DNA from: Nemania diffusa
Lineage: Eukaryota; Ascomycota; Sordariomycetes; Xylariales; Xylariaceae
Length of the DNA stretch: 64,000 nucleotides
NCBI GenBank assembly: GCA_038501195.1
Contig: JBBPUQ010000012.1
Location: 62,001-126,000, forward strand
Reading direction: 5' to 3'
The translations under genes were made by a program, and so were the position numbers. Of the stretch, positions 38,201 through 44,863 are shown piece after piece. The notes beneath the pieces are model-generated. The model was not told where the DNA came from and did no database searches. It saw only the letters and a list, made by a program, of their open reading frames with translations. The stretch's first letter is position 1. Each line of letters begins with the position of its first letter.

Positions 38201-41200
38201 TAAATAATAATAACCTAATTTATGAATTAATACCATAAAAACTCAATAAATATAATCTATATCTTTTCTACTTAAAAATGTCATGGATTCAAAAAAAGGT
38301 AAAAGATAATAAAATTGCAGATCTACTGTATATATTACCAGAGAATAGACTCCAGTTCCTTTATTTAAAGAATACTTGAACACTTCTAGATCTCTGGATA
38401 AATTAAAAGTATTAAGCAGATAATTTTCAATAGCCTCTAAAACAAATAAATTTTTTTCATTCTGGGCAATTTGAAAATAAGGAACCAAATGCTTATAACC
38501 AAACGTTCCTTCACCTTCCACAAAACCCAATAATCATCACTTGTTAATAGAAACTTTATCTTTTAAAAATTTTTCTTGCTCTGGTTTTATAACCAATCTT
38601 TTACTATTCATACCTTCTTTTAATTTTTTTAATTTAACCAAATTAGCAGCAGAAAAATTATTATAGGAGATATATCCTTTAGGGGATATGGACTTAGAAT
38701 TTAATTTTATTAAAGCTGCATCCGCGAAACTAATGAAATCTAAATATTTTGTGGTCTGCAGAGGAAATTCTTTTAAGACAGGTATAAGCACTGAAGTTAT
38801 ATCTTCAAAATTGCTTACATGAAATATAGCAGATGAACGAGTTTTACTAATCTCTACTTCACCCACACCTAGATTTTCCTGTATTTTATATAAGACTTCT
38901 ACATCGTCTATGTGAAGTTCAATTGAAAAATTTAAATATATATAAGTTCAATTTTTTAAAACTACAATTTTAAAATAACCCTCTCCATCTGCAAATCCTG
39001 AAAATCACAATAAAAATTCCTTAGTAGCCTTAGGTAAAATAACTTTAAGGTGAGCTGGTAGATCCGCGGATCTATCATTAAATAAAGAAAGGCGAAAATT
39101 TCCTCGTAATTTTTCAACGAGCTTTTTTTTTAGCCTTCCGCTCTCGTAGAGAGCTAGGCCGCGGAGCCGTTGAAGTGGTGTAAAAAATAACCTAAATAAT
39201 GAGTAGGGGCCTCTCATAATCTACGTGTTATTAAATAAAAAAATTATTATTTTTTTTTCTTAATCCCTAGACGCACTATCTACGGGCTTAGATGAAAAAA
39301 GATATTTACCTTTATATAATTTATTGGTATCAATATAACGATTGCATGTGTTACTACTTGACTTTAATCCTAACGCCTTATGCGCTAAACTAAATGAAGC
39401 AAATGGAGAACCTTCTATTAAACCTTCGTTTGTATAAATATAAACAGTTCGAGGTTGATCCGATTTATTTGCTAATCTAAATCTACGCGTATTATCTACA
39501 TGAGAATTAAAAAGTTTAACATTAAAAGGAGGTTCTATCTGGGAAAGATTATAAAATCTCTCAAATATATTTTCAATAGTTTTATTTACATCAACCAAAT
39601 TGTTATCTGTACTATACCTTTTATTAAGAACATCTGAAATATCTAAAAATAAATTTTTACCTTCAGTTAATAATAATAACCATTTATTTTTAATAAAAGA
39701 GCTATTTTTCATAATTTAAAATCCACATATTTACGGGAATAAAATTTTGAAGAATCTAATAAAGGTAAAATATGATAATATAAAGCATCTACACTACTAA
39801 TTACTATAGATACTACATTGGTTCTAACATTAGTTGCACTTGTAACGTTTACAGGTAGTATTTCACTATTTTTAGGTACATCTGAATTATTCAATCCAGT
39901 TAAAAAAGTTTTTATTGCGTCTAAACAATCATGGCTTGAAATTTTTTGAGCTACTTGAAAATACAATGAAGATCCCGTTTTAATACCAAAAGTACCTTCT
40001 GCTTCTATAAATCCAATAAATCAATTAGGGTTTATAATAATTTGATGTCCAGTAAAATCATATTTAAAAACCGTTCTACCTAAATTCATTCCATCTTTAA
40101 TAGATAAAATTTTTTCTTTATCTAAATCAGATAAATTTCCATTTTTACTTTTAGCTTTGATAAGGATAGCCGCGTAAAAATCTTGGAAATCTAATTTTTT
40201 ACTAGTATGTAAAGGAAAGTTTGTGAATATAGGACATAAAACATCTTTTAATTCTGAAAAACTTTGTACTACAAATGCACAACTATTTCTCTTTTCTTCT
40301 ACAATAATATTTCCTATATTTAAATTAGATTTAATAACATTAAGAACTTCTAAATCATCAATGTGTAAACTTATTTTATATCTAAATCTAATATAAGAAC
40401 GATCTAACATAATAGAAAAGTTACCCTCTCCATCCGTAAACCCTGAAAATCAGGATAAAAACTCTCCACTAATCCTTGAGTTATTTACACTTAGTTTAGT
40501 AGAGTAGTTTATTACTCCTGTCGCTAACCCGGTAGCCACGTCAGAGTTACCTGAGTTCAAAACTAAAGGTAAAGGTGTATTTACTTTTACAGATAGAGGG
40601 AGGTGGCCTAGCCGCCTACCATAAATAGTTGATATTTCTCTGGACTCCTTTTTATTTTTATGACCTTGTGTAAATAAATACATAGATAAATACATATTAT
40701 CTATATAATATAAAAAAATAATCTTTATTATTATTCATCGCCTTACGGCGAAGGTTGGACTATATCATCATACATAACCTCATTCTGAAGATTAAGAAGT
40801 CAAGCATATAGTCTCTGAAGGCCTTACCATCATCATAGATGAAAAGTAGATTTCCTGCTGATTGTCTTAAAATTATAATTTGTGCTAGAAAACTAGCCTC
40901 CTAATAAAAAAATCTAATTTTGTGCGAAGCACATTTTTGAGGGTACTCGTGAAGCCAGTCCACCTAGCTGACAATATAACACAAATAAACTAAGATTTTC
41001 CAGCAATTAGCTTGATTTAAAGAGCACATTACGTGCAAGAGATATGCTCTATAGAATTGAAAGCTTCCAATATATTTGGACTATAGTGCATGGCTAACGT
41101 AACACCAGTTAAAATTTGTATAATTAAACAAACAGCTAATAAAGATCCAAAATTTCAAAAAAATAGCTAATATTACTAGGTTGAGATGCATCAATAAGAT

Positions 41201-41246
41201 ATGAATTAACTAATTTTAACAAAGGATGACTTTTTAATAATCTCAT
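20073..41246 (-). CDS. cob: apocytochrome b, nine exons, C-terminal extension
   Basis: This encodes the haem-carrying core of complex III. Exons, in transcript order: 41,044-41,246; 37,381-37,572; 35,568-35,603; 29,724-29,732; 27,856-27,910; 26,466-26,480; 24,652-24,707; 22,947-23,207; 20,073-20,659. Joined, they read through [91 protein letters not shown] and [15 protein letters not shown]. Exon 1 has a frameshift at a T7 run (41,156-41,162) inside ISY-WNFGSLLA. After the normal end ([10 protein letters not shown]) the frame adds a hydrophobic segment and a polar tail, which is not usual for cob. Confidence 0.95.
20711..20947 (-). pseudogene. 3' fragment of the split LAGLIDADG_2 endonuclease (cob intron 8)
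   Basis: The reading [19 protein letters not shown], continuing to [17 protein letters not shown] and [13 protein letters not shown], is the C-terminal half of a LAGLIDADG_2 protein, starting in the middle of its second motif. The matching N-terminal half ends with RGLAFWIL at about 22,250. Joining the two gives a normal family member. Confidence 0.82.
20948..21704 (-). CDS. GIY-YIG homing endonuclease nested in cob intron 8
   Basis: The nuclease domain has GVYRWTQ and [17 protein letters not shown] with catalytic Glu in [12 protein letters not shown]. One NUMOD3-like unit ([14 protein letters not shown]) and two helix-turn-helix modules ([40 protein letters not shown]) follow, then TAA at 20,948. 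The N-terminus stops at an A8 run near 21,705; the frame beyond it is closed. An imperfect tandem duplicate of the N-terminal coding region lies at 21,770-21,920. Confidence 0.88.
21625..21920 (-). repeat. imperfect tandem duplication of GIY-YIG N-terminal region
   Basis: The block CTTCCTACATAAGACTTT....CAACGGTATACACCTGTTTTT....GAGATGGCTTTTTTTTAT occurs at about 21,625-21,720 and again at about 21,785-21,880 with small indels. The second copy cannot encode a full domain. Confidence 0.75.
22241..22745 (-). pseudogene. 5' fragment of the split LAGLIDADG_2 endonuclease (cob intron 8)
   Basis: After a short hydrophobic leader the protein has [29 protein letters not shown] (the last part being the first motif) and runs to [11 protein letters not shown], the start of the second motif, at about 22,250. 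There it switches to unrelated sequence and stops. The remaining half resumes at 20,947 as DGSKQGSG. So the insertion point is inside the catalytic second motif. Confidence 0.82.
23208..24651 (-). mobile_element. cob intron 7 (group I)
   Basis: It starts after CCAT of LPF and ends with G at 23,208. The core is next to the 5' exon: P 24,612-24,627 (AAATTGCTTGGAGACC), R 24,514-24,528 (GTTCAACGACTAAAAGG), S 24,473-24,486. The ORF follows the core. Confidence 0.82.
23528..24417 (-). CDS. LAGLIDADG homing endonuclease (cob intron 7), leader frameshifted
   Basis: The motifs are [14 protein letters not shown] (about 24,230) and [14 protein letters not shown] (about 23,840). It has the family hallmarks [17 protein letters not shown] and [16 protein letters not shown], and ends with TAA at 23,528. 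It resembles the cob intron 5 enzyme at 26,947-27,855 more than the cox1 enzymes. The leader ([16 protein letters not shown]) joins in another frame at about 24,300, a one-base difference at AAAAAGAAA. Confidence 0.85.
24813..25661 (-). CDS. LAGLIDADG homing endonuclease (cob intron 6, second gene)
   Basis: About 280 codons from ATG at 25,661 to TAA at 24,813. The motifs are [14 protein letters not shown] (about 25,560) and [15 protein letters not shown] (about 25,155), both with E/D in place. The linkers are [17 protein letters not shown] and [17 protein letters not shown]. The ATG overlaps the stop of the upstream half-gene by 14 nt, which would allow coupled translation or may mark an old fusion. 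It appears intact. Confidence 0.88.
25794..25845. repeat. second GC element family (TAGCCTTGCGCACAC...GCTAGGCGTCC), copy 1
   Basis: It has GC-rich ends TAGCCTTGCGCACAC and GTGTGCTAGGCGTCCGGG around a short centre, with inverted GCACAC/GTGTGC. A second copy is at 43,596-43,654. Here it is read in frame within the LAGLIDADG fragment. Confidence 0.75.
25993..26062 (-). repeat. GC-rich hairpin element, copy B (inside LAGLIDADG ORF)
   Basis: The family ends GGGGTACGGCAGCG and GGCGGCCGGAACT are present, without the AT-rich inner insert. It splits DYLLL from EQIQNYF in the host gene but keeps the frame, with its TGA codon read as Trp. Confidence 0.85.
26466..26480 (-). CDS. cob: cob 15-nt microexon (IWGGF)
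   Basis: The sequence C ATT TGA GGA GGT TT supplies IWGGF, the only residues missing between DIVEF (27,856) and SVNNATLN (24,707) in the conserved cob sequence. The downstream intron ORF is fused to it. The intron before it lacks the usual terminal G, so the 5' boundary may be off by a base. Confidence 0.8.
26481..27855 (-). mobile_element. cob intron 5 (group I)
   Basis: The core is near the 3' exon: P about 26,743-26,758 (AAAATTGCAGGAAAA), Q about 26,700-26,712, R 26,660-26,674 (GTTCAACGACTATCC), S 26,541-26,556. The ORF starts at the 5' exon. Confidence 0.82.
26947..27855 (-). CDS. LAGLIDADG homing endonuclease (cob intron 5)
   Basis: This is an exon-fused, intact frame of about 303 codons ending with TAA at 26,947. 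The motifs are [14 protein letters not shown] (about 27,680) and [14 protein letters not shown] (about 27,260). Family features are [17 protein letters not shown] and [17 protein letters not shown]. It is a close relative in architecture of the cob intron 7 protein. Both acidic positions are present, so it is likely active as nuclease or maturase. Confidence 0.9.
27911..29723 (-). mobile_element. cob intron 4 (group I)
   Basis: It begins just after the 9-nt ATV exon and ends with G at 27,911. The core is near the 5' exon: P 29,675-29,695 (CTAATTGCTGGAAACTC), Q 29,648-29,665, R 29,608-29,625 (TCAGAGACTATACG), S 29,546-29,560. The ORF follows the core. Confidence 0.82.
27984..29330 (-). CDS. 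LAGLIDADG homing endonuclease with C-terminal DNA-binding module (cob intron 4)
   Basis: About 450 codons with TGA as Trp. The first motif [14 protein letters not shown] (about 29,185) and second [13 protein letters not shown] (about 28,740) are followed by [15 protein letters not shown] and a C-terminal module ([18 protein letters not shown] to [17 protein letters not shown]) of the NUMOD1/helix-turn-helix kind more often seen in GIY-YIG proteins. The same architecture is seen in the nad5 intron 1 and cob intron 1 enzymes. The start codon is uncertain. Confidence 0.87.
29724..29732 (-). CDS. cob: cob 9-nt microexon (ATV)
   Basis: GCT ACA GTT encodes A-T-V. It exactly fills the gap between MSLWG (35,568) and ITNLISAIP (27,910). 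It follows a G that can end the previous intron and ends in T. It lies about 35 nt before the P element of the next intron, a normal spacing. The placement is from sequence logic only. Confidence 0.72.
30237..30262. repeat. (CG)n dinucleotide run in a GC hairpin
   Basis: About twelve CG dinucleotides in a row sit inside a GC-rich inverted block (CTAGCCC...GGGCTAG, 30,208-30,270), in an otherwise strongly AT-rich intron. It carries no coding signal. Confidence 0.85.
30343..31107 (-). CDS. unknown membrane ORF in cob intron 3
   Basis: The frame of 254 codons (one TGA read as Trp) runs from ATG at 31,107 to TAA at 30,343. The N-terminal half has about three membrane segments ([52 protein letters not shown]). 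The C-terminal half is polar, starting after [17 protein letters not shown]. It lies directly after a group I core (31,138-31,400), so it could be the 3' exon of an interrupted ORF. No family was recognised. The hydrophobic-then-charged layout is like the cob C-terminal extension, but no sequence match was seen. Confidence 0.6.
31459..31667 (+). pseudogene. atp9: atp9 fragment, opposite strand to cob
   Basis: On the plus strand 64 codons read [19 protein letters not shown], then [25 protein letters not shown] up to the normal C-terminus and TAA. This is ATP synthase subunit 9 (c-ring), including the second helix with its conserved Glu. The first ten or so residues are missing or out of frame (a K-V-I-L-like remnant sits one base off) and there is no ATG. 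It lies inside a cob intron on the other strand, so it is a displaced copy and not the working gene. Confidence 0.8.
31901..32011 (-). repeat. GC-rich hairpin element, copy C, with AT insert and flanking direct repeats
   Basis: It has the same ends as the other copies. The second hairpin holds an AT-rich palindromic insert (ATAAAATTAATTAATATATT...) as in the copy at 59,314. It is flanked by near-identical direct repeats, AGTTATAAGTAAATATT, at about 31,877-31,893 and 32,036-32,052. Confidence 0.8.
32072..32910 (-). pseudogene. nuclear-like gene with Asp-Leu repeat, frameshifted
   Basis: From ATG at 32,910 (ACCATGGTC-like context on its strand is partial) the protein starts [12 protein letters not shown]. 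It then has a (DL)n tract encoded by about ten GGTCCA-type hexamers (32,798-32,852) and a Ser/Pro-rich part. Near 32,437 the meaningful frame switches: [20 protein letters not shown], then KKHGLIPSS, then a Glu/Lys-rich end at 32,072. Trp is TGG and GC content is higher than in the mitochondrial genes. A GTAAGT motif occurs at about 32,472-32,478, but no acceptor fitting the frame was found. The function was not recognised. Confidence 0.6.
32798..32852. repeat. hexanucleotide tandem repeat (CCAGGT)n
   Basis: About nine perfect copies of CCAGGT in a row. They encode the Asp-Leu repeat of the minus-strand nuclear-like frame. Confidence 0.9.
33211..33230. repeat. long poly(C) run
   Basis: An uninterrupted run of about 19-20 C lies between the two divergent nuclear-like genes. 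Its length in the assembly is unreliable. Confidence 0.85.
33560..33835 (+). repeat. degenerate GATCGACAAATGAGTCATAGG repeats upstream of GNAT gene
   Basis: About six imperfect copies of a roughly 21-nt unit (GATCGACAAATGAGTCATAGG and variants) are followed by AAACCTAAAGAACACACC. A homologous stretch is in the cob-cox1 spacer at about 18,990-19,320. This is the 5' flank of the plus-strand GNAT gene and was probably carried in with it. Confidence 0.75.
34039..35266 (+). pseudogene. nuclear-like gene with two GNAT acetyltransferase domains, one frameshift
   Basis: From ATG at 34,039 (ATCATGGCT) the first frame runs to 34,839. Its first domain ([13 protein letters not shown] to [11 protein letters not shown]) parallels the second: [68 protein letters not shown]. 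The second domain lies in another frame (about 34,670-35,266) that has no ATG and a TAA just upstream, so it was once joined to the first by a shift near 34,685. The C-terminal part has the typical GNAT RLxLRxLTLEDA start and NxxSRxxLxKxGF end. All of about 14 Trp codons are TGG, unlike the intron genes around it. It is in the opposite orientation to cob. Confidence 0.75.
35267..35567. other. tail of nuclear-like insert and 5' part of cob intron 3
   Basis: After the GNAT stop comes a T-rich run and GC-richer non-coding sequence up to about 35,470, resembling a nuclear 3' flank. It then returns to AT-rich intron sequence next to the cob exon at 35,568. No gene is seen. Confidence 0.5.
35604..37380 (-). 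mobile_element. cob intron 2 (group I)
   Basis: It starts after LG of TAFLG and ends with G at 35,604. The core near the 3' exon is of the second type: P region about 35,830-35,850 (GTGAAAACGATC), Q about 35,762-35,775 (GATCGTCGGTTA), R about 35,738-35,752 (TCGCTACAGACTGG), S about 35,695-35,706. Confidence 0.8.
35997..37379 (-). CDS. GIY-YIG homing endonuclease (cob intron 2), one frameshift
   Basis: It is exon-fused, with a long N-terminal region without a known domain (37,379 to about 36,660). The nuclease domain follows, with GIYLILNK and [20 protein letters not shown] (about 36,540-36,650). At an A7 run at about 36,464-36,472 the frame shifts. The catalytic Glu region is [18 protein letters not shown]; then come a NUMOD3-like [12 protein letters not shown] and a helix-turn-helix ([21 protein letters not shown]) to the stop at 35,997. 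The homopolymer break may be a sequence error. Confidence 0.83.
37803..39230 (-). pseudogene. LAGLIDADG endonuclease 2 of cob intron 1 (frameshifted)
   Basis: The motifs are [14 protein letters not shown] (about 38,990) and [13 protein letters not shown] (about 38,510), followed by [34 protein letters not shown] and a C-terminal [16 protein letters not shown] module. The frame changes near 38,170 after EIR. The gene is a paralogue of the tandem neighbour at 39,260-40,710: same order of motifs, and the same end ([20 protein letters not shown] there). The N-terminal leader contains a GC-rich stretch at about 39,120-39,170. Confidence 0.8.
39260..40710 (-). pseudogene. LAGLIDADG endonuclease 1 of cob intron 1 (frameshifted)
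   Basis: The motifs are [14 protein letters not shown] (about 40,430) and [14 protein letters not shown] (about 40,010), with the linkers [15 protein letters not shown] and [21 protein letters not shown]. At about 39,650-39,700 a one-base shift inside TTATTATTATTA separates the enzyme body from its C-terminal tail ([12 protein letters not shown] to [10 protein letters not shown]). All acidic residues are present, so the tail-less protein might still work. Confidence 0.8.
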
Positions 41247-41734
41247 AAGATTCGTAAGGTAAAATTTTTATTAGAGTTAATTAAACTTATATACTCCATT
41301 CTGTAATATATACAATTATTATAAAAAAGGCTTATATAATACTAATATAAATAGGAGAATTGAACACCTAACATCTATACGGCTGCTTTACCATTAAGCT
41401 AATTTATATATATAATATAATAAAATTTTTATATTATACGTATATATCCTTTACTCCTTTATTTTATAGATCTTTTTATCCTACTCCTTTATTAAATGCT
41501 CGTTAATCTTATCTTCTTCCTTCTATTACTAAATATTTAGCCCTAATAAAAAAAAAAATATAAAAAAAAAATTTTTTTTTAGGTCCTGGACCACTGTATA
41601 CAGCGCAGAAAACAATTTGTTTTTAAATACCATAAAGATATTGATTTTTAATTACTTTAACTATACCTTTAAAAGAAAAAAAAAGAAATTCAAAACGTAA
41701 AACTCTATTCCAAAACTTTATTATCACAATTTGA
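41247..41734. other. cob upstream spacer with tRNA-like relic
   Basis: This AT-rich spacer separates the cob start from the nad5 relics. At 41,345-41,412 a minus-strand tRNA-like fold has a paired acceptor (ATATAAAT/ATTTATAT), a D arm (GCTTAATGGTAAAGC) and a T-like arm, but too few bases for an anticodon arm. No confident tRNA and no other gene is seen. Confidence 0.5.
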
Positions 41735-42055
41735 AAGTACCTAAAGAAAAAATAGCTAATATAAGAATTAATATTAAATCAAAATTAAATAAAGTTAAAT
41801 AAGTTATTAGTAAGTATAAAACAAAACTCATTAAAATATATAATGCATAAGTTGTAACTAAACCTGTACTTAAATATGCTACATTTTATACCTTAAATTC
41901 ATCAAAGTGTGCTTCGCTGCTTCGCTGCTTCGCTGCTTCGCTGCTTCGCTGCTTCGCGTAAAAAGAAAAAACAATAAGAGCTAATATACGAAATCTAAGG
42001 GTAAAAATTAAAGGCAATAGCTTAAACAAGACTGCTACTGCAATAAATAATACCT
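41735..42055 (-). pseudogene. nad5: third, most decayed copy of nad5 3' end
   Basis: Two pieces survive: [19 protein letters not shown] (about 41,965-42,055) and YLSTGLVTTYALYILMSFVLYLL, to a stop near 41,720. Between them the coding sequence is lost and replaced by a GCTTC microsatellite (41,910-41,957). Both pieces match the nad5 C-terminus at 44,864-45,500. Confidence 0.82.
41910..41957. repeat. (GCTTC/GCTGCTTC) microsatellite
   Basis: About six copies of CTTCGCTG in tandem lie within the decayed nad5 relic. A shorter run of the same unit is at 22,206-22,222. Confidence 0.85.
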
Positions 42056-42090
42056 TAATTTTTTATTTACTTACATTATTATTATCCCCC

Positions 42091-42800
42091 TTATAAAAAA
42101 AGTAAGGATATCTCGTATCTAGACGCCCCTTTAACCTTCAACGATCAATGACCCATCCTTGGGTCTAATTCATGAACTAGGAGAGATGATTCTAAAGTTA
42201 TTGGAGTTATTTGATCTCCTACTCCTGTATAAAGGTTAATTACATACTTTTGAGCTATTCACAAAAACGAAGGTCACTCAGAACAAGGTATGTAAGCGCT
42301 ACTTAAATAATTAAAATCCGGCGAAATTGGACGGTAAATGTAATTAGCACAATCTTTTTTATCAAAAACAAAATTTAAGTTTATTAGACATGACCTTCTA
42401 GATTTTCCGTTATCCATAATGCATACTTTTAGTCCCCCCTTTTTCAAAACCCATCATCAACATTAATATAAAATGAATTTTATACATAAAAGGATCTTCA
42501 GTATCTATTAACCCTATAGTGACTAGATGGCTAGAGTCATTACGATCACTACCTAAATTAACCAATACAGCTTCTAAACGGACTCTTGTCATGTAATCTA
42601 AAAATAATTCACCTACAGCCATCAATACTTGTGCTATTACTAGTATTTCTAGTATTGGTAGAAAGGATCTCAGATCTTCAGTAGTCAGCCTTGTTTCTAA
42701 TATATCTAAGAAAGGAAAAAAATATAAATAGTATACGTCAGGAGTAACAGGTAGGCCAATTATATTATAATTTGCTAGTCTCCCTGCTTTAAATATCGCT
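42091..42800 (-). CDS. unknown ORF, family A member 1 (LIDTxD / SxWPxFL)
   Basis: With TGA as Trp and one frame change at a G6 run (about 42,432), the segment encodes about 230 residues. The N-terminal part is hydrophobic (LARLANYNIIGLPVTPDVYY; LPILEILVIAQVLMAVGEL). A middle part has VTIGLIDTEDPFMYKIHFIL. The C-terminal part has CSEWPSFLWIAQKY and ends near HELDPRMGHW. The ORF at 46,305-47,063 shares LIDTxD followed by a hydrophobic helix, and SxWPxFL. No known family was recognised. It lies between two nad5 relics. Confidence 0.55.
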
Positions 42801-42859
42801 GGGTACCTGGACCTCTCTCCTCGCGCGTGAAGCAGAGGGGTCAGACCCTGCGCGCGGGG

Positions 42860-43495
42860 CTACCTTGCCCACAAAGAAAAAAAACCTAATACTAATAATA
42901 ACACTAAATCAAAATTACCCTGAGTAAAGTAACAGACTAAAATATAAGTAATTAAACCTATCAGAATAAATAAAGCATATGTAGTTACTATGCCGGTACT
43001 TAAAGATGAAATGTTTTTACTTAATTTTATTAATCCTAGTTCCAGACCTCATGGTCCCAATAACTCAATACTTCCTTTATCTAGTACTTTAGTTGTTTGT
43101 CCCCCTAATCTTAAAACAAAATTAGTAATATACTTATTATAAATCATTTCTACTAAAAACCTTTGATAAAAAAACCGAAAATGTTGTAACCTAATCTTGA
43201 AAATTTCAAATTAATTAAAGATTCTGGTAAAAATTCAGATAAAATAAAAGCTAATATACTAAATGTAATGGTGAAAATTAGAGGTAATAACTTAAACAAA
43301 ACAGGTACTGCGAATTCAGTATCTAACATTATTTCATGCACAGGATGGATAAAAATATTATTATCTATATGAAAGAAACTTGAACCTAAACCTATAAAAA
43401 TATCTTTAGTTATATAACCAAAGAATCTTGAAAATATCGCTAATATTACTAAAGGTAAACTTAAAAATAAATCACCTTCATGAGCATGTTTATAA
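42860..43495 (-). pseudogene. nad5: second copy of nad5 3' end (displaced)
   Basis: It reads [60 protein letters not shown] and [20 protein letters not shown], up to a stop at 42,860 after FSLWAR. It aligns over its whole length with the end of the complete nad5 (45,600-44,950). One base is lost at about 43,165 (FFIKGF instead of FFNQRF). It ends as typical nad5 proteins do, without the long tail of the current copy, so it may be the original 3' end. Confidence 0.87.
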
Positions 43496-43595
43496 TATGC
43501 TTTAGACCCATTTAACCCACCACCATCCCCGCTAGCCCTGGTTGCCAAGGCTAGCTACTACTGGATCTAAATACATAACCCGATACCTTTAGAAA

Positions 43596-43654
43596 TAGCC
43601 TTGCGCACACTTACGCCAGCTTGCTGGCTCAAGGAGTATGCTAGGCGTCCCGGG
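43596..43654. repeat. second GC element family, copy 2
   Basis: It has the ends TAGCCTTGCGCACAC and GTATGCTAGGCGTCCCGGG of the copy at 25,794-25,845. Beside it, a poly-T/TATA hairpin (GGGCTTATAAATATATATTT...ATAAGCCC) covers 43,652-43,688. Confidence 0.75.
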
Positions 43655-43701
43655 CTTATAAATATATATTTTTTTTATAAGCCCGGGCCAGAGAAAAAGA
43701 T

Positions 43702-44790
43702 TTAAATTTTTCTTAGTGTATATTTATTTTTAAAAGGTACAGTTTGTTTATTTTTAAAATACATCGAAATACTACCCTTAGCTACACCCAGAGCTTCCGC
43801 GGCTAAGGTTATAGAAGGATAAATATTAGTTGTATTACTTTCTAAATTAATAACTTCAATAACCATACGATTAGGTTTGATATAGTCTACATTATTTTCT
43901 GTTCTAGAAACAAAATATCCGCTTATTGTAGGAAGAGTACCTTCGATATGATTAGGATTATTTAAAACATAGTTTAATGAAGAACGACTTACTTCTAAAA
44001 ACTCCGCAGCTTCCTTAATAGTAGGGAACTCTTTTATAATACTAGAGTCATTGACGTTAGTTAATATAATAGCCTGCGGTTTATTTAAGAACTTTGTAGA
44101 GTCTTTACCTTCAAGATTAACTAGGTTAAAATCATATCCATTATAAGAAAGATTCTTATCTAAAATTTTTTATTGTTGGTCTAGATACACCTAAGAACTC
44201 CGCAGCTTTTGTCATTGAAGGGTAAGTAAGGACCTCTCCTGTAGCTATATTAGTAAGTTGAATCCTCTTATTTCGATAACTATTAGAGCTGAAATTAGCT
44301 AATTGGTCAGGAGAAAAGCTTCATTCCTTACGACTAAATGACATAAGCTCTTTACTAGCTTCAGTATGACAATACCCACGCGAACTACCTGCATATGTTA
44401 AATATTATAATCAGGTTTAAGAGTATCAAGATAATATTGCTCCCTTAGCATTAGATCATTGACAGGGCAATACTCTAAAATTTTTAAGTTAAAGTTAGCA
44501 TGACCGTATTTCTCTAATGCTTTGTATATGATAGAACCTCTAGGATTTTTTAGATTATTACTATCAAAATAATCCATAACCCTTTTTCTTAAATCCTGAG
44601 AAGAACCTACATAGATTTTTCCCGTTATTTGGTTTTCTCAAAGGTATATCCCGGAACGTCCTTTGTTATCTACATAAATAGATTTTTTATCTTTATCTGG
44701 GTTAGAGTATGTTATAACCGGTGATATTGAAGATGTACTGTATTTTACTGAGTGGTTATTACTACAAACCCGTAGCCGGAGGCTACTGAA
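43702..44790 (-). pseudogene. GIY-YIG endonuclease between nad5 3' ends (frameshifted)
   Basis: The nuclease domain has GIYLWENQITGKIYVGSSQ and catalytic Glu in LMLREQYYLDTL (about 44,430-44,660). The frame breaks at about 44,405 (after PDYNI) and about 44,170. The rest encodes four repeated helix-turn-helix modules: SMTKAAEFLGVSRPTIKNF, TIKEAAEFLEVSRSSLNYVL and SITLAAEALGVAKGSISMYF are clear. It lies directly downstream of the complete nad5 stop and upstream of the displaced nad5 copy, so it likely came in with the new 3' end. Confidence 0.83.
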
Positions 44791-44863
44791 TCCTGTATAA
44801 CTGTTTAAAGGTAAAATGCTAGATTTAAGATAGATTATGGGAAGAACCGAAGCATGTAAGCTC

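Larger units (their letters stand above)
37573..41043 (-). mobile_element. cob intron 1 (group I, two LAGLIDADG genes)
   Basis: The 5' exon ends with CAT of EHI and the 3' end is G just before ATT ATG AGA. The core is near the 5' exon: P about 40,990-41,010 (CTAATTGCTGGAAAATC), Q about 40,850-40,866, R about 40,803-40,820 (TCAGAGACTATATGC), S about 40,748-40,760. Two related endonuclease genes lie in tandem behind it. Confidence 0.83.

Noticed and set aside
41345..41412. Functional tRNA upstream of cob
   Set aside because: Acceptor, D and T arms fit, but only about 15 nt remain for the anticodon arm and variable loop, so a full cloverleaf is impossible.
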